DNA of 64,000 nucleotides from Pseudomonas migulae NBRC 103157 (GTDB lineage Bacteria > Pseudomonadota > Gammaproteobacteria > Pseudomonadales > Pseudomonadaceae), in NCBI RefSeq assembly GCF_002091715.1, contig NZ_BDAG01000001.1, positions 1 to 64,000 of the forward strand, written 5' to 3'. Positions within the stretch are counted from its first letter, which is position 1; each line of letters starts with the position of its first letter. The notes below the pieces were generated by a model. It saw only the letters and a list, made by a program, of their open reading frames with translations. It was not told where the DNA came from and made no database searches. The translations under genes were made by a program, and so were the position numbers. Shown piece after piece: positions 35,499-45,742 of the stretch.

Positions 35499-36386
35499 AT
35501 GGCAACTCATGAACATTATTACGTACCGGCCCAGAGCAAGTGGCCGATCATCGCTACGGTCGGCATGTTCGTCACCGTGTTCGGCCTGGCCACCTGGTTC
35601 AACGATCTGAAAGCGGCGCGGCCGGAATCCCACGGCCCGCTGATCTTTTTCGTCGGCGGCCTGCTGTTGGCCTACATGCTGTTCGGCTGGTTCGGTACGG
35701 TGATCAAGGAAAGTCGTCAGGGGTTATATAGCGCCCAGATGGATCGCTCGTTTCGCTGGGGCATGAGCTGGTTCATCTTCTCGGAGGTGATGTTCTTCAT
35801 CGCCTTCTTCGGTGCGCTGTTTTACGTGCGCCACGTTTCTGGTCCGGCACTCGGCGGTGAAGGGACCAAAGGCATCGCGCATATGCTCTGGCCGAACTTC
35901 GAATTCGTCTGGCCTTTGCTGAACAACCCCGACTCGAAACTGTTTCCGCCACCGAAGGAAGTCATCAGCCCCTGGGGTCTGCCACTGCTCAATACCGTGC
36001 TGCTGGTGAGCTCCAGCGTCACCATCACCATCGCCCACCACGCGTTGAAAAAAGGCCATCGCGGCGCGCTGAAAATCTGGCTGGCGATCACCGTTTTACT
36101 GGGTTGTGCCTTCCTCGGCTTCCAGGCCGAAGAGTACCTGCACGCCTACCAAGAACTGGGCCTGACCCTGGGCTCCGGCATCTACGGCGCGACCTTTTTC
36201 ATGCTCACCGGTTTCCACGGCGCCCACGTGACCATCGGCACGATCATCCTGTTCGTGATGCTGATGCGGATCCTGCGCGGGCACTTCGACAACGAGCACC
36301 AGTTCGGCTTCGAAGCGGCGAGCTGGTATTGGCACTTCGTGGACGTGGTGTGGATCGGGCTGTTCGTTTTCGTCTACGTGCTCTGA
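35499..36386 (+). CDS. coxC: cytochrome c oxidase subunit III
   Basis: A 295-residue membrane protein with seven likely helices. Family signatures include WPIIATVGMFVTVFGL, SWFIFSEVMFFIAFFGALFYVRH, GTFFMLTGFHGAHVTIGTI-like sequence and ASWYWHFVDVVWIGLFVFVYVL. It stabilises the catalytic core and proton uptake. AGGAG lies upstream. It overlaps nothing; the next gene (36390) is on the opposite strand. Confidence 0.95.
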   Translation: MATHEHYYVPAQSKWPIIATVGMFVTVFGLATWFNDLKAARPESHGPLIFFVGGLLLAYMLFGWFGTVIKESRQGLYSAQMDRSFRWGMSWFIFSEVMFFIAFFGALFYVRHVSGPALGGEGTKGIAHMLWPNFEFVWPLLNNPDSKLFPPPKEVISPWGLPLLNTVLLVSSSVTITIAHHALKKGHRGALKIWLAITVLLGCAFLGFQAEEYLHAYQELGLTLGSGIYGATFFMLTGFHGAHVTIGTIILFVMLMRILRGHFDNEHQFGFEAASWYWHFVDVVWIGLFVFVYVL

Positions 36387-36389
36387 GGC

Positions 36390-36593
36390 TTACCAAGGCG
36401 CATGCGACACCAGCTGGCCGCTGAAAAAACCCCAGGCGATCAAGCCGACGGTGATGGCGGCCAGAGCAACACGAACACTCAAGGCAATGACGAGGCGGTT
36501 CGAGCTGCTGTCGTCCTTGACCAGAAAAAACAGGCCGCTGAACAGGCTGACAACCGTGGCAATCAGCATCAGGACGATGGCTGCTTTGAGCAT
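36390..36593 (-). CDS. DUF2909 twin-helix membrane protein
   Basis: A 67-residue protein with two membrane helices (KAAIVLMLIATVVSLFSGLFFLV and VALAAITVGLIAWGFFSG) separated by a short charged turn. It is a DUF2909 protein of unknown role that occurs in pseudomonad cox clusters. It runs on the opposite strand from the flanking cox genes. GGAG lies 7 bases before the start. Confidence 0.85.
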   Translation of the reverse strand: MLKAAIVLMLIATVVSLFSGLFFLVKDDSSSNRLVIALSVRVALAAITVGLIAWGFFSGQLVSHAPW

Positions 36594-36663
36594 GGTGGAA
36601 CTCCGGGGGAAAGGCGATGCACTTGAGTATAGCTATCGCGACTACCGACTTTCTGGCGACGCC

Positions 36664-37404
36664 ATGAAGCGCTTTCGGCCGGGCATCGTGCCGACGCTGG
36701 TGGTCGCATTATTGCTGCCCACGCTGGTGTCACTCGGGTTCTGGCAACTGAGCCGGGGCGCGGAGAAAAGCGCGCTGTTGCACACCTACGCCGAGCGCCG
36801 CGCCGCTGCATCGATGGCCAGCACCGAACTGCGACACACCGAGGACCCGGCCTTTCGCCGGGTTCGCTTGCACGGCCACTTCGATGCGGCGCACAGCCTG
36901 TTGCTGGACAACCGCCAGCGCGACGGCAAGGTTGGGGTCGAGCTGCTGCAACCGTTTCAGGATCAGGCGACCGGACTGTGGCTGCTGGTCAATCGCGGCT
37001 GGCTGCCTTGGCCGGACCGGCGCACACCGCCGCAATTCACCACGCCGACTCAGGCATTGAGCCTGGATGCGTGGGTCTACGTTTCACCCGGCGCGACCTT
37101 TCAACTGCAGGCCGATCCGAGCACTACAACCTGGCCTCGGTTAGTGACTGCCGTCGAGCCTTCAAAGCTCTGGAAGGCGCTGGACCGTGAAGGTTTTGCC
37201 TACGAATTACGCGCAGAAACCGGCCCCGCGTCCTACCAGGCCGATTGGCCGGTGGTGGCTACAGGGCCGGAAAAACACATCGCTTATGCCGTGCAGTGGT
37301 TCGCCATGTCGATCGCCCTGCTCGGCCTCTATGCCTATCTCGGCTGGCACAACGCAAAGGAGAAACACCATGGGAGCGGCCATGAATCCACCCAGCATGT
37401 CTGA
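36664..37404 (+). CDS. SURF1-family cytochrome oxidase assembly protein
   Basis: A 246-residue protein with N- and C-terminal membrane helices (PTLVVALLLPTLVSLGFWQLSRG; AYAVQWFAMSIALLGLYAYLGW) and a periplasmic loop. FWQLSRGAEKSALL, RVRLHGHFDAAHSLLLDNR and LVNRGWLPWP are SURF1 signatures. It helps insert heme a into subunit I. The ATG at 36664 has a weak site, and a frame beginning at 36451 is not family-like. Its 3' end overlaps the next gene by 35 bases. Confidence 0.9.
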   Translation: MKRFRPGIVPTLVVALLLPTLVSLGFWQLSRGAEKSALLHTYAERRAAASMASTELRHTEDPAFRRVRLHGHFDAAHSLLLDNRQRDGKVGVELLQPFQDQATGLWLLVNRGWLPWPDRRTPPQFTTPTQALSLDAWVYVSPGATFQLQADPSTTTWPRLVTAVEPSKLWKALDREGFAYELRAETGPASYQADWPVVATGPEKHIAYAVQWFAMSIALLGLYAYLGWHNAKEKHHGSGHESTQHV

Positions 37405-37963
37405 GGCAAAAACGCCGGCGAACCGGCGCAAGGGTCGCTTGCAGTTGCTGCTGATCCTGCTTGGGGTGATCGGTCCGATGATCCTCGCCACCGGCATGTA
37501 CAAATTGCAGTTCTGGGTGCCGGAAGGTCGCAGCTATCACGGCGAGCTGATCGGCACCGGCCAGACCCGCGCCGACCTTGGCGTGCAGGCGCAGGAGGAC
37601 CGCTGGCAATTGCTGGTCACCGCGCCCAAGGAGTGTTCGGTGGACTGCCAGCAACTGGTGTACCTGGCGCGACAAATCCAGATCGGCCTCGGTCGCGATG
37701 CGTCCCGCGCCAGTCATGCCATCGCCACCGCGCAGCCGCTGAACAGCGATTACGAGACTAAACTTCAACGCGAGTACCCGCAGTTGCAGCGTTACTCACT
37801 GGACCTGCCGACCTACACCAAAGGCGCTCAGAGCAATGACACGCCGCACCTGTGGATCATCGACCCCCACGGCAATCTGGTGCTGCGCTACGACCCGTCG
37901 ATCAAGGGCAAGGAGCTGCTTAACGACCTGCGCCATCTGCTGAAACTGTCGAACATCGGATAA
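37370..37963 (+). CDS. SCO-like membrane protein of the cox cluster (PA0111-like)
   Basis: A 197-residue protein with one membrane helix (LQLLLILLGVIGPMILATGMYKLQFWV) and a periplasmic domain. It holds CSVDC (C89, C93), the CxxxC pattern seen in copper-binding SCO proteins, and WIIDPHGNLVLRYD resembles the SCO/thioredoxin-fold tail. The likely role is thiol or copper handling during oxidase assembly. AAGGAG lies 7 bases before the ATG at 37370, inside the end of the SURF1 gene. Confidence 0.78.
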   Translation: MGAAMNPPSMSEAKTPANRRKGRLQLLLILLGVIGPMILATGMYKLQFWVPEGRSYHGELIGTGQTRADLGVQAQEDRWQLLVTAPKECSVDCQQLVYLARQIQIGLGRDASRASHAIATAQPLNSDYETKLQREYPQLQRYSLDLPTYTKGAQSNDTPHLWIIDPHGNLVLRYDPSIKGKELLNDLRHLLKLSNIG

Positions 37964-37973
37964 GGGCATCGTC

Positions 37974-39047
37974 ATGGCCAAACCAGGATTTCGCCTCGCG
38001 CTGTTTGCCACCTTGCTGGCACTGATTGTGGTGTTGCTCGGCGCCTACACTCGCCTGACTCACGCCGGCCTCGGCTGCCCGGACTGGCCGGGTTGCTACG
38101 GCTTTATCAGCGTGCCGAAAAGCGAAGCTCAACTGGCCCATGCCGAACTGCATTTTCCCGATACGCCCGTCGAAGCACACAAGGGCTGGAACGAAATGGT
38201 CCACCGCTACTTCGCCGGCACGCTGGGCTTGCTGATTTCAGTACTGGCCGGTCGCGCCTGGGTGCATCGTCGGCATCCGGGGCAACCGGTGAAGCTGCCG
38301 TTGTTCCTGCTGGCGGTGGTCATCGCCCAAGCGGCATTCGGCATGTGGACGGTGACGCTCAAGCTTTGGCCGCAAGTGGTGACCGGGCATTTGCTCGGAG
38401 GGTTCGCGACGTTGAGCCTGTTGTTTCTGTTGACCTTGCGTCTGTCGGGCGTCTTACCGGCGCTGACTGTGCCCCGGCGTTTGCAGTACTGGGCGACGGC
38501 CGGATTGCTGTTGGTGATCCTGCAAATCGCCCTCGGCGGCTGGGTCAGTTCCAACTACGCCGCGGTGGCTTGTATCGACTTCCCGACCTGTCACGGGCAG
38601 TGGCTGCCCCCGGCGGACTTCGCCAACGGCTTTCACCTGACCCAACACATCGGCCCCAATTACCTGGGCGGGCAACTGGATAGCGATGCTCGCACGGCGA
38701 TTCACCTGACTCACCGCATTGGCGCATTGCTGGTCACGCTGGTGCTGCTCGGTCTGGCGTGGCAACTCAAAATCGTCGGCATGACACGCCTGGCGGGGCT
38801 GGTGCTGATTGCTCTCGCCGCACAGATCACCCTCGGCATCAGCAACGTGCTGTTTCACCTGCCGCTGCCGGTGGCCGTCGCGCATAACGCCGGCGGCGCA
38901 GCGCTGCTGCTGACGATGGTGTTGGTCAATTATCACGCGCGAACCAGTCTGGTTCGGGTCAAACAACCAACACGCTGGCGCTTCAGCTCGCGCAAACATT
39001 CAGCCGGGCCCATAACAATAAAAGGAGAGATGCCATGGCGACTCTGA
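37974..39047 (+). CDS. ctaA: heme A synthase (CtaA/COX15)
   Basis: A 357-residue membrane protein that oxidises heme O to heme A. It has the family features [48 protein letters not shown] and [12 protein letters not shown], including the conserved heme-binding histidines and the Cys pairs (CPDWPGC and CIDFPTC). It starts 10 bases after the upstream gene and overlaps ctaB by 13 bases. Confidence 0.93.
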   Translation: MAKPGFRLALFATLLALIVVLLGAYTRLTHAGLGCPDWPGCYGFISVPKSEAQLAHAELHFPDTPVEAHKGWNEMVHRYFAGTLGLLISVLAGRAWVHRRHPGQPVKLPLFLLAVVIAQAAFGMWTVTLKLWPQVVTGHLLGGFATLSLLFLLTLRLSGVLPALTVPRRLQYWATAGLLLVILQIALGGWVSSNYAAVACIDFPTCHGQWLPPADFANGFHLTQHIGPNYLGGQLDSDARTAIHLTHRIGALLVTLVLLGLAWQLKIVGMTRLAGLVLIALAAQITLGISNVLFHLPLPVAVAHNAGGAALLLTMVLVNYHARTSLVRVKQPTRWRFSSRKHSAGPITIKGEMPWRL

Positions 39048-39934
39048 TCGGCGCACGTCACAGCCAGGCGATCTGGCGTGACTACCTGGAACTGACCAAG
39101 CCGAAAGTGGTGGTGCTGATGCTCATCACCTCGCTGGTCGGCATGTTCCTCGCAACCCGCGCAGGGGTGCCGTGGACGGTGCTGGTGTTCGGCAATCTGG
39201 GGATTGCGTTGTGTGCCGGCGGGGCGGCGGCGGTCAACCATGTGGTGGACCGGCGGATCGATGCGGTGATGGCGCGCACCCATAAGCGTCCCTTGGCCGA
39301 AGGCCGGGTTTCACCGACGGCTGCGCTGACGTTCGCATTGGTGCTGGCGGTGTTGGGCCAGGCGTTATTGCTGGCGTTCACCAATCCACTGACAGCGTGG
39401 CTGACCCTGGCTTCGCTGCTCGGTTACGCCGTGGTCTATACCGGATTCCTCAAACGCGCGACGCCGCAGAACATCGTCATCGGCGGCCTGGCCGGTGCCG
39501 CCCCGCCGCTGCTCGGCTGGACCGCTGCCACCGGTCACGTCAGTGCCGAACCGCTGCTGCTGGTGCTGATCATCTTCGCCTGGACCCCGCCGCACTTCTG
39601 GGCGCTGGCGATCCATCGCAAAGAGGAATACGCCAAGGCCGATATTCCGATGCTGCCGGTGACCCACGGCGAGCACTACACCAAAATCCATATCCTGCTT
39701 TACACCTTCGCGTTGCTGGCCGTCAGCCTGATGCCGTACGTGATTCACATGAGCGGCGTGCTCTACCTGATTTGCGCCGTCGGACTGGGTGCGAGGTTTC
39801 TGCAATGGGCCGTCGTGCTGTACCGTGGCACTCGGCCGCACGCGGCGATCAACACGTTCAAGTACTCTATCTGGTACTTGTTCCTGCTGTTTATCGCGCT
39901 GCTCGTAGACCACTACTTACTGTTGAACCTATGA
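39035..39934 (+). CDS. ctaB: heme O synthase (protoheme farnesyltransferase)
   Basis: A 299-residue UbiA-family membrane enzyme that adds farnesyl to heme B. The Asp-rich motif [22 protein letters not shown] binds the diphosphate, and [12 protein letters not shown] and [15 protein letters not shown] are family-specific. It may also be called cyoE. It overlaps ctaA and its stop overlaps the SCO gene start (ATGA), so translation is coupled. AAAGGAG lies 8 bases before the ATG. Confidence 0.95.
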   Translation: MATLIGARHSQAIWRDYLELTKPKVVVLMLITSLVGMFLATRAGVPWTVLVFGNLGIALCAGGAAAVNHVVDRRIDAVMARTHKRPLAEGRVSPTAALTFALVLAVLGQALLLAFTNPLTAWLTLASLLGYAVVYTGFLKRATPQNIVIGGLAGAAPPLLGWTAATGHVSAEPLLLVLIIFAWTPPHFWALAIHRKEEYAKADIPMLPVTHGEHYTKIHILLYTFALLAVSLMPYVIHMSGVLYLICAVGLGARFLQWAVVLYRGTRPHAAINTFKYSIWYLFLLFIALLVDHYLLLNL

Positions 39935-40566
39935 CTCGAACCCAGAAAACCGTCTTCATCCTTGTCGCCCTGATCGCGCTGGTCCTGGGCCTGACCATCA
40001 ACAAAGTGCTGTCCGGCAAAGGCCAGGGCGACCCGACTGCGTTGATTGACGCCGGGATCATCCTGTTGCCGCAAAGCCGTAACCTGCCAGACGTGACGAT
40101 GACCGATCAGGACGGCAAACCGGTGGCGGTCAATGCGCTGAAAGACAAGTGGAGTCTGTTGTTCTTCGGTTACACCTTCTGCCCGGACATCTGCCCGACC
40201 ACCCTCGCCCAGCTGCGCCAGATCAAGAGCGAACTGCCGCCGGAGGCTGTGGATAAATTGCAGGTCATCCTGGTGAGCGTCGATCCGAACCGCGATACAC
40301 CCAAGCAGCTCAAGCAATACCTGGGTTACTTCGATCCGCAGTTTCAGGGACTGACGGCGACCTCGGTCGAGGACATTCAGAAGCTGGCCAACGCGGTGAG
40401 CATTCCGTTCATTCCGGCGGACACCAGCAAGCCAAACTACACGGTTGATCACAGCGGCAACCTGGCGGTGATCGGGCCGGATGGAACGCAGCGCGGGTTT
40501 ATCCGGGCGCCGTTGAACAACGCCAAGCTGGTGGCGCAGTTACCGGTGATGCTCAAACGCAAATAA
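39931..40566 (+). CDS. SCO1/SenC copper chaperone
   Basis: A 211-residue membrane-anchored thioredoxin-like protein with an N-terminal helix and the copper site [10 protein letters not shown] (C84, C88), plus a downstream His (YTVDHSGNL). It delivers copper to CuA of CoxB. It ends the cox cluster. A REP pair and a terminator follow. Confidence 0.94.
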   Translation: MTRTQKTVFILVALIALVLGLTINKVLSGKGQGDPTALIDAGIILLPQSRNLPDVTMTDQDGKPVAVNALKDKWSLLFFGYTFCPDICPTTLAQLRQIKSELPPEAVDKLQVILVSVDPNRDTPKQLKQYLGYFDPQFQGLTATSVEDIQKLANAVSIPFIPADTSKPNYTVDHSGNLAVIGPDGTQRGFIRAPLNNAKLVAQLPVMLKRK

Positions 40567-40577
40567 CACACAAACCT

Positions 40578-40646
40578 TGTAGGAGCCGGCTTGCTGGCGA
40601 TGGCAATCTCACGGACGCCATCGCCAGCAAGCCGGCCCCAGCAGGG
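40578..40646. repeat. inverted REP pair after the cox cluster
   Basis: TGTAGGAGCCGGCTTGCTGG and its inverted partner face each other at the two ends. It lies between the SCO gene and the metNIQ terminator. Confidence 0.8.
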
Positions 40647-40662
40647 TCAGTGTTTCAGGCAT

Positions 40663-40696
40663 AAAAAGTGGGGCGCATTCAATGCGCCCCATTTTT
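40663..40696. terminator. bidirectional terminator between cox and metNIQ
   Basis: TGGGGCGCATT and AATGCGCCCCA form an 11-base stem with a one-base centre, flanked by A4 on the left and T5 on the right. It can end the cox transcript on the plus strand and metQ on the minus strand. Confidence 0.85.
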
Positions 40697-40711
40697 CGTT
40701 ACAGCTTCAGA

Positions 40712-41482
40712 TCAGAACGCCGGCACCACCGCGCCTTTGTACTTCTCGAGAATGAAGGCTTTCACTTCCGGGCTGTGCAGCGCGGCAACCAGCTTCTTCA
40801 TGTCTTCACTGTCCTTGTCGTCCGGACGGGCAACGAGGATGTTCACGTACGGCGAATCGCTGCCTTCGATGACCAGCGCATCCTTGGCCGGATCAAGCTT
40901 GGCTTCCAGCGCGTAGTTGGTGTTGATCAGCGCCAGGTCGACCTGGGTCAGCACCCGCGGGAGAGTCGCGGCTTCCAGTTCGCGGAATTTCAGGTCCTTG
41001 GTGTTCTCGGTGATGTCCTTGACGGTCGACAGGATATTGTTCGAATCCTTCAACTTGATCAGGCCAGCCTTCGCCAGCAGCAACAGCGCGCGGCCGCCGT
41101 TGGTGGCGTCGTTCGGGATCACCACGTTGGCGCCGCCCGGCAGTTCGGTCAGCGCTTTGTATTTGCTGGAGTAAGCGCCCAGCGGTTCCAGGTGCACACC
41201 GGCCACGGAAATCAGGTTAGTGCCCTTGGCCTTGTTGAACTCGTCGAGGTACGGCTGGTGCTGGAAGAAGTTGGCATCCAGGCGTTTCTCGGCCACTTGC
41301 ACGTTCGGCTGGATGTAGTCGGTGAAGACTTTGACCTTAAGGTCCACGCCTTCCTTGGCCAGGGCCGGTTTCACGAATTCGAGGATTTCTGCGTGCGGGA
41401 CCGGGGAGGCCGCAACGGTCAGGGTGCCGGCGTGGGCGGAAAAAGCTGCAACAGCAGCAAACGCGACGAGTAATTTTTTCAT
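40712..41482 (-). CDS. metQ: methionine ABC transporter substrate-binding protein
   Basis: A 256-residue NlpA-family protein with a signal peptide (MKKLLVAFAAVAAFSAHA). The mature protein begins GTLTVAASPVPHAEILEFV and has IQPNVQVAEKRLDANFFQHQPYL, PNDATNGGRALLLL and ADLALINTNYA-like motifs. It has no lipobox Cys, so it is soluble in the periplasm. It is the last gene of metN-metI-metQ. Confidence 0.92.
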   Translation of the reverse strand: MKKLLVAFAAVAAFSAHAGTLTVAASPVPHAEILEFVKPALAKEGVDLKVKVFTDYIQPNVQVAEKRLDANFFQHQPYLDEFNKAKGTNLISVAGVHLEPLGAYSSKYKALTELPGGANVVIPNDATNGGRALLLLAKAGLIKLKDSNNILSTVKDITENTKDLKFRELEAATLPRVLTQVDLALINTNYALEAKLDPAKDALVIEGSDSPYVNILVARPDDKDSEDMKKLVAALHSPEVKAFILEKYKGAVVPAF

Positions 41483-41538
41483 TCAGCTAACTCCTTGTGA
41501 GGCGCATCGCGCCTGCCAGCGAATGGCCGGCTCATGAC

Positions 41539-42213
41539 TTATTTACGCGAGAAGTGTACGACCAGCTTGTCGCCAACGGTTTGTAGCACTTGAACCAGGA
41601 CCAGCAGCAACACCACGGTGACGACCATCACATCGGTCTGGAAACGCTGGTAACCAAAACGGATCGCCAGGTCACCCAGACCACCCGCGCCCACCACACC
41701 GGCCATCGCCGTGTAGGACACCAGTGTAATAGCTGTCACCGTAATCGCCGCGAAGATGCCCGGGCGGGCTTCTGGCAGCAAGGCATTGGTGATGATCTGA
41801 CGCGTCGTCGCGCCCATGGCCTGTGTCGCTTCGATGATGCCGCGATCCACTTCACGCAGGGCGGTTTCCACCAGTCGTGCGAAGAACGGCGTGGCACCCA
41901 CCACCAGCGGCGGGATTGCACCGGCAACACCCAGCGAAGTGCCGGTGATCAACACGGTGAACGGAATCATCACGATCAGCAGAATGATGAAGGGCAGCGA
42001 ACGCAGGATGTTCACCACCAGCGACAACATCGCATACACGCCTTTGGCTTCCAGCAACTGACGCGGGCTGCAAAGGAACAACAGCACGCCGAGCGGAAGG
42101 CCCAGCAGCACGGTGAACAACAGCGAACCGCCGAGCATCAGCAGGGTATCGCCAGTGGCCAGCCAGATTTCGAACCAGTCGATATTGGCGAAGAAACTTG
42201 TCAGGGCTTCCAT
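41539..42213 (-). CDS. metI: methionine ABC transporter permease
   Basis: A 224-residue membrane permease with about five helices. The EAA-type loop that contacts MetN is visible in REVDRGIIEATQAMGATTRQIITNALLPEARPG. Its start overlaps the metN stop by one base (TGATG), which suggests translational coupling. Confidence 0.93.
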   Translation of the reverse strand: MEALTSFFANIDWFEIWLATGDTLLMLGGSLLFTVLLGLPLGVLLFLCSPRQLLEAKGVYAMLSLVVNILRSLPFIILLIVMIPFTVLITGTSLGVAGAIPPLVVGATPFFARLVETALREVDRGIIEATQAMGATTRQIITNALLPEARPGIFAAITVTAITLVSYTAMAGVVGAGGLGDLAIRFGYQRFQTDVMVVTVVLLLVLVQVLQTVGDKLVVHFSRK

Positions 42214-43220
42214 CAGCGCAGCACCTCCATGTGGACATCCGCCGCGGTGAAGCGGGCAAACGCCGCCTCCATATCGCCGCCGGTGACCGCCAGGGTCAAT
42301 TGCCCGTAGGGGATGTCTTTGATGCGGTCGATACGACCGGCCAGGATGCTGTAGTCCACGCCCGTTTCCCGAGCGACGGTTCCCAGCAAAGGCGCGTAGG
42401 TCGCTTCGCCCTGGAAGGTCAGACGCACGATACGGCCCGGCACATGAGCAAAATCGTCGCGCTGTTCGCTTTCGTCGATCTGCTCGTCTTCCTGCACGAA
42501 ACGCTTGGTAGTCGGGTGCTTTGGATGCAGGAACACCTCGGCCACCGAACCTTGCTCGACGATCACACCCGCGTCCATGACCGCCACCTGGTCACAGACG
42601 CGACGGATCACATCCATCTCGTGGGTGATCAGGACGATGGTCAGCTTCAGCTCGCGGTTGATCTCGGCCAGCAGTTGCAGGACCGACGCCGTGGTCTGCG
42701 GGTCCAGGGCGCTGGTGGCTTCATCGCACAGCAGGATTTTTGGCTTGGTCGCCAGCGCGCGGGCAATGCCGACGCGCTGCTTTTGGCCGCCGGACAACTG
42801 CGCCGGGTATTTTTTGGCGTGGTCGGACAAGCCCACCCGCGCCAGCAACTCGGCCACACGCTGGTCGATCTCACTGCGCGACAGTTCGCCCGCAAGGGTC
42901 AGCGGCAACGCGACGTTGTCGGCAACGGTCTTGGACGCCAGCAGGTTGAAGTGCTGGAAAATCATCCCGACCTGCTGCCGGAAGCGTCGCAGGCTGTTGG
43001 CGTCGAGCGCCGTGACTTCTTCGCCGTCGACGATGATCTTGCCGCCACTGGAGTTCTCCAGGCGATTGATCAGACGCAGCAGGGTACTTTTTCCCGCACC
43101 GGAATGACCGATCAGGCCGAAGACCTGGCCGTTCTCAATCGTCAGACTGGTCGGGTGCAGGGCGGGAATATCCTTACCGGCGACGCGGTAGGTTTTGTGG
43201 ACGTTTTGAAACTCGATCAC
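42213..43220 (-). CDS. metN: methionine ABC transporter ATPase
   Basis: A 335-residue ATPase: Walker [13 protein letters not shown], signature [15 protein letters not shown] and Walker [14 protein letters not shown]. The C-terminal NIL domain (about residue 250 onward, [32 protein letters not shown]) binds methionine and inhibits import when it is abundant. It is the first gene of the operon. Confidence 0.94.
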   Translation of the reverse strand: MIEFQNVHKTYRVAGKDIPALHPTSLTIENGQVFGLIGHSGAGKSTLLRLINRLENSSGGKIIVDGEEVTALDANSLRRFRQQVGMIFQHFNLLASKTVADNVALPLTLAGELSRSEIDQRVAELLARVGLSDHAKKYPAQLSGGQKQRVGIARALATKPKILLCDEATSALDPQTTASVLQLLAEINRELKLTIVLITHEMDVIRRVCDQVAVMDAGVIVEQGSVAEVFLHPKHPTTKRFVQEDEQIDESEQRDDFAHVPGRIVRLTFQGEATYAPLLGTVARETGVDYSILAGRIDRIKDIPYGQLTLAVTGGDMEAAFARFTAADVHMEVLR

Positions 43221-43330
43221 GTAGCGAACCTTGTGGGGCGCGTTAGAAAAGGATCAGCGGTTAGCCGGGCGCGCATTTTAGCCTGTCCGTATAGAGGTTA
43301 TTAGCATTTATTCCGCATTCAACCTTTCAT

Positions 43331-43359
43331 TTGGCAATAACACGATCAAAGGTCATAAA
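43331..43359 (+). promoter_or_regulatory. possible katE promoter
   Basis: TTGGCA (43331-43336) and CATAAA (43354-43359) have a 17-base spacer on the plus strand, about 126 bases before the catalase start. The rest of the 264-base gap between metN and katE shows no gene. Confidence 0.35.
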
Positions 43360-43484
43360 AAAGGAACGGCTAAAAAGCCCATCAGTCACTAATAAGGCAA
43401 CTCGAAAACGCCCCCGGTGCCGTGCCTGGGGAATGCATAAGAATCCTGACTACGGCAGGAATCGCTACGAGGAGTTAACGACTG

Positions 43485-45623
43485 ATGAGTACTAAAAAGC
43501 CTGCCGCACCCAAAAGCGCCCTGGCCGGGACCGACACACTGGACCGCGGCAACACCAATGCCAAGCTCGACAGCCTCGAAAAATTTCGCTCCGACGCCAC
43601 CGAACAGGCCCTGCGCACCAACCAGGGCGTGAAGGTTTCGGACAACCAGAACACATTGAAGGTCGGCGCCCGCGGCCCGTCGTTGCTGGAAGATTTCATC
43701 ATGCGTGAAAAGATCACGCATTTTGACCATGAGCGCATCCCGGAGCGCATCGTCCATGCCCGGGGCACTGGCGCTCATGGTTTTTTCCAGACCTATGAAA
43801 ACCATTCCGTGCTGACCAAGGCCGGTTTCTTACAGGACCCGGGCAAGAAAACTCCGGTCTTCGTACGATTTTCCACGGTCCAAGGCCCGCGCGGTTCGGG
43901 CGATACCGTGCGCGACGTACGCGGTTTCGCCGTGAAGTTCTTCACCGACGAAGGCAACTTCGACCTGGTGGGCAACAACATGCCAGTGTTTTTCATACAG
44001 GATGCGATCAAGTTTCCTGACTTCGTTCACGCGGTAAAACCCGAGCCACATAACGAGATACCTACGGGCGGTTCGGCGCACGACACCTTCTGGGACTTTG
44101 TCTCGCTGGTTCCGGAATCAGCGCACATGGTGATGTGGGCAATGTCCGACCGGGCGATCCCGAAAAGCTTGCGCAGCATGCAGGGTTTCGGCGTGCATAC
44201 ATTCCGCCTGATCAACGCCGAGGGCAAATCGCGCTTCGTCAAATTCCATTGGCGCCCTGCCGCCGGGACGTGCTCGCTGGTCTGGGATGAAGCCCAGAAA
44301 CTCGCCGGTAAAGACACCGACTACCACCGCCGCGATCTCTGGGAATCGATCGAGATGGGCGATTACCCAGAGTGGGAATTGGGCGTACAGGTCGTCGAAG
44401 AGGAAAACGAACATTCCTTCGACTTCGACATTCTCGACCCGACCAAAATCATTCCCGAGGAAATCGTGCCCATCACGCCGCTGGGCAAGATGGTGCTCAA
44501 CCGCAACCCGGACAACTTCTTCGCCGAAACCGAGCAGGTCGCTTTCTGTCCGGGGCATATCGTGCCGGGCATCGATTTTTCCAACGATCCGTTGCTGCAA
44601 GGTCGGTTGTTTTCCTACACCGATACGCAAATCAGCCGACTCGGTGGACCGAATTTTCACGAGATCCCGATCAACCGTCCGGTGGCCCCCTTCCATAATG
44701 GCCAGCGGGATGCGATGCACCGCACCACGATCGACAAGGGGCGCGCGTCCTACGAACCGAATTCCATCGACGGTGGCTGGCCCAAAGAAACGCCGCCCGC
44801 CGCGCAGGATGGCGGCTTCGAGACCTATCCAGAGCGCATCGACGCCAACAAGATCCGCCAGCGCAGCGAGTCGTTCAGCGATCACTTCTCGCAGGCGCGG
44901 CTGTTCTTTCACAGCATGAGCAAACACGAGCAGGAACACATCATCTCGGCCTACAGCTTTGAGCTGGGCAAGGTTGAGCGAGCGTTTATCCGTGCGCGCG
45001 AAGTGAATGAGATCCTCGCCAACATCGACCTGGAACTGGCCAAACGTGTGGCGCAGAACCTCGGCTTGCCGGCACCGAAGGCCGGGACGGTCGATGTGCC
45101 GAAAATCTCCCTGGAACGTTCGCCGGCCCTGAGCCAGGCCAATTTGTTGCCGGGCGATATAAAAACCCGAAAAGTCGCGATTCTGGCGGCCAACGGGGTC
45201 GATGGCGCTGCAATCGATGCCATGAAAAAAGCGCTGAAAGCAGAAGGCGCCCACGCCAAACTGCTCGGCCCGACGTCCGCCCCGGTGACAACCGCCGATG
45301 GCAAGATGCTGCCGGTGGATGCCTCCATGGAAGGCATGCCATCCATCGCTTTCGATGCGGTCTTTGTGCCGGGTGGTGCGACATCCATCAAAGCGTTGAG
45401 CGGTGATGGCGTGGCGCTGCATTACGTGCTGGAGGCGTTCAAGCACTTGAAGGCGATCGCGTTGCAAGGCGAGGCGAAGCAATTGCTGGAGGTGTTGAAG
45501 CTGGAGGCTGATGCGGGGTTGATCGTGGGGACGGACGCGAAGTTGATCAAGGCGTTTTTTGCGGCGATCGGGCAGCATCGGGTGTGGGAACGGGAGCCTA
45601 AGGCCAAGGCGATTCCGGCTTAA
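43485..45623 (+). CDS. katE: large-subunit catalase HPII type
   Basis: A 712-residue heme catalase of the large (clade 2) type. Catalytic His and Asn are in [14 protein letters not shown] and GNNMPVFF; the heme ligand Tyr is in [12 protein letters not shown]. After the core (about residue 500) comes a flavodoxin/DJ-1-like C-terminal domain ([47 protein letters not shown]). It breaks down hydrogen peroxide, mainly in stationary phase. It resembles E. coli HPII in domain order. Confidence 0.94.
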   Translation: MSTKKPAAPKSALAGTDTLDRGNTNAKLDSLEKFRSDATEQALRTNQGVKVSDNQNTLKVGARGPSLLEDFIMREKITHFDHERIPERIVHARGTGAHGFFQTYENHSVLTKAGFLQDPGKKTPVFVRFSTVQGPRGSGDTVRDVRGFAVKFFTDEGNFDLVGNNMPVFFIQDAIKFPDFVHAVKPEPHNEIPTGGSAHDTFWDFVSLVPESAHMVMWAMSDRAIPKSLRSMQGFGVHTFRLINAEGKSRFVKFHWRPAAGTCSLVWDEAQKLAGKDTDYHRRDLWESIEMGDYPEWELGVQVVEEENEHSFDFDILDPTKIIPEEIVPITPLGKMVLNRNPDNFFAETEQVAFCPGHIVPGIDFSNDPLLQGRLFSYTDTQISRLGGPNFHEIPINRPVAPFHNGQRDAMHRTTIDKGRASYEPNSIDGGWPKETPPAAQDGGFETYPERIDANKIRQRSESFSDHFSQARLFFHSMSKHEQEHIISAYSFELGKVERAFIRAREVNEILANIDLELAKRVAQNLGLPAPKAGTVDVPKISLERSPALSQANLLPGDIKTRKVAILAANGVDGAAIDAMKKALKAEGAHAKLLGPTSAPVTTADGKMLPVDASMEGMPSIAFDAVFVPGGATSIKALSGDGVALHYVLEAFKHLKAIALQGEAKQLLEVLKLEADAGLIVGTDAKLIKAFFAAIGQHRVWEREPKAKAIPA

Positions 45624-45649
45624 GGCACTGTATTGCTAGGTAGGGCGCC

Positions 45650-45740
45650 TTCGCGGGCAAGCCCGCTCCCACAGGATTTGTGTCGTTCGCCAACTATGTG
45701 AACGACACTGGACCTGTGGGAGCGAGCTTGCTCACGATGC
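45650..45740. repeat. REP pair with inner hairpin
   Basis: Outer arms are of the TTCGCGGGCAAGCCCGCTCCCAC type on the left and GTGGGAGCGAGCTTGCTCAC on the right, two different REP variants. Between them GTGTCGTTC (45680-45688) and GAACGACAC (45700-45708) form a perfect nine-base stem. It lies between convergent genes. Confidence 0.75.
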
Positions 45741-45742
45741 TT

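Noticed and set aside
43331..43359. RpoS-type promoter for katE
   Set aside because: No CTATACT-like -10 was seen; only a weak sigma-70-like pair is reported.
44118..45578. 486-residue minus-strand open frame opposite katE
   Set aside because: It is a reverse-frame shadow of a well-supported catalase in GC-rich DNA.
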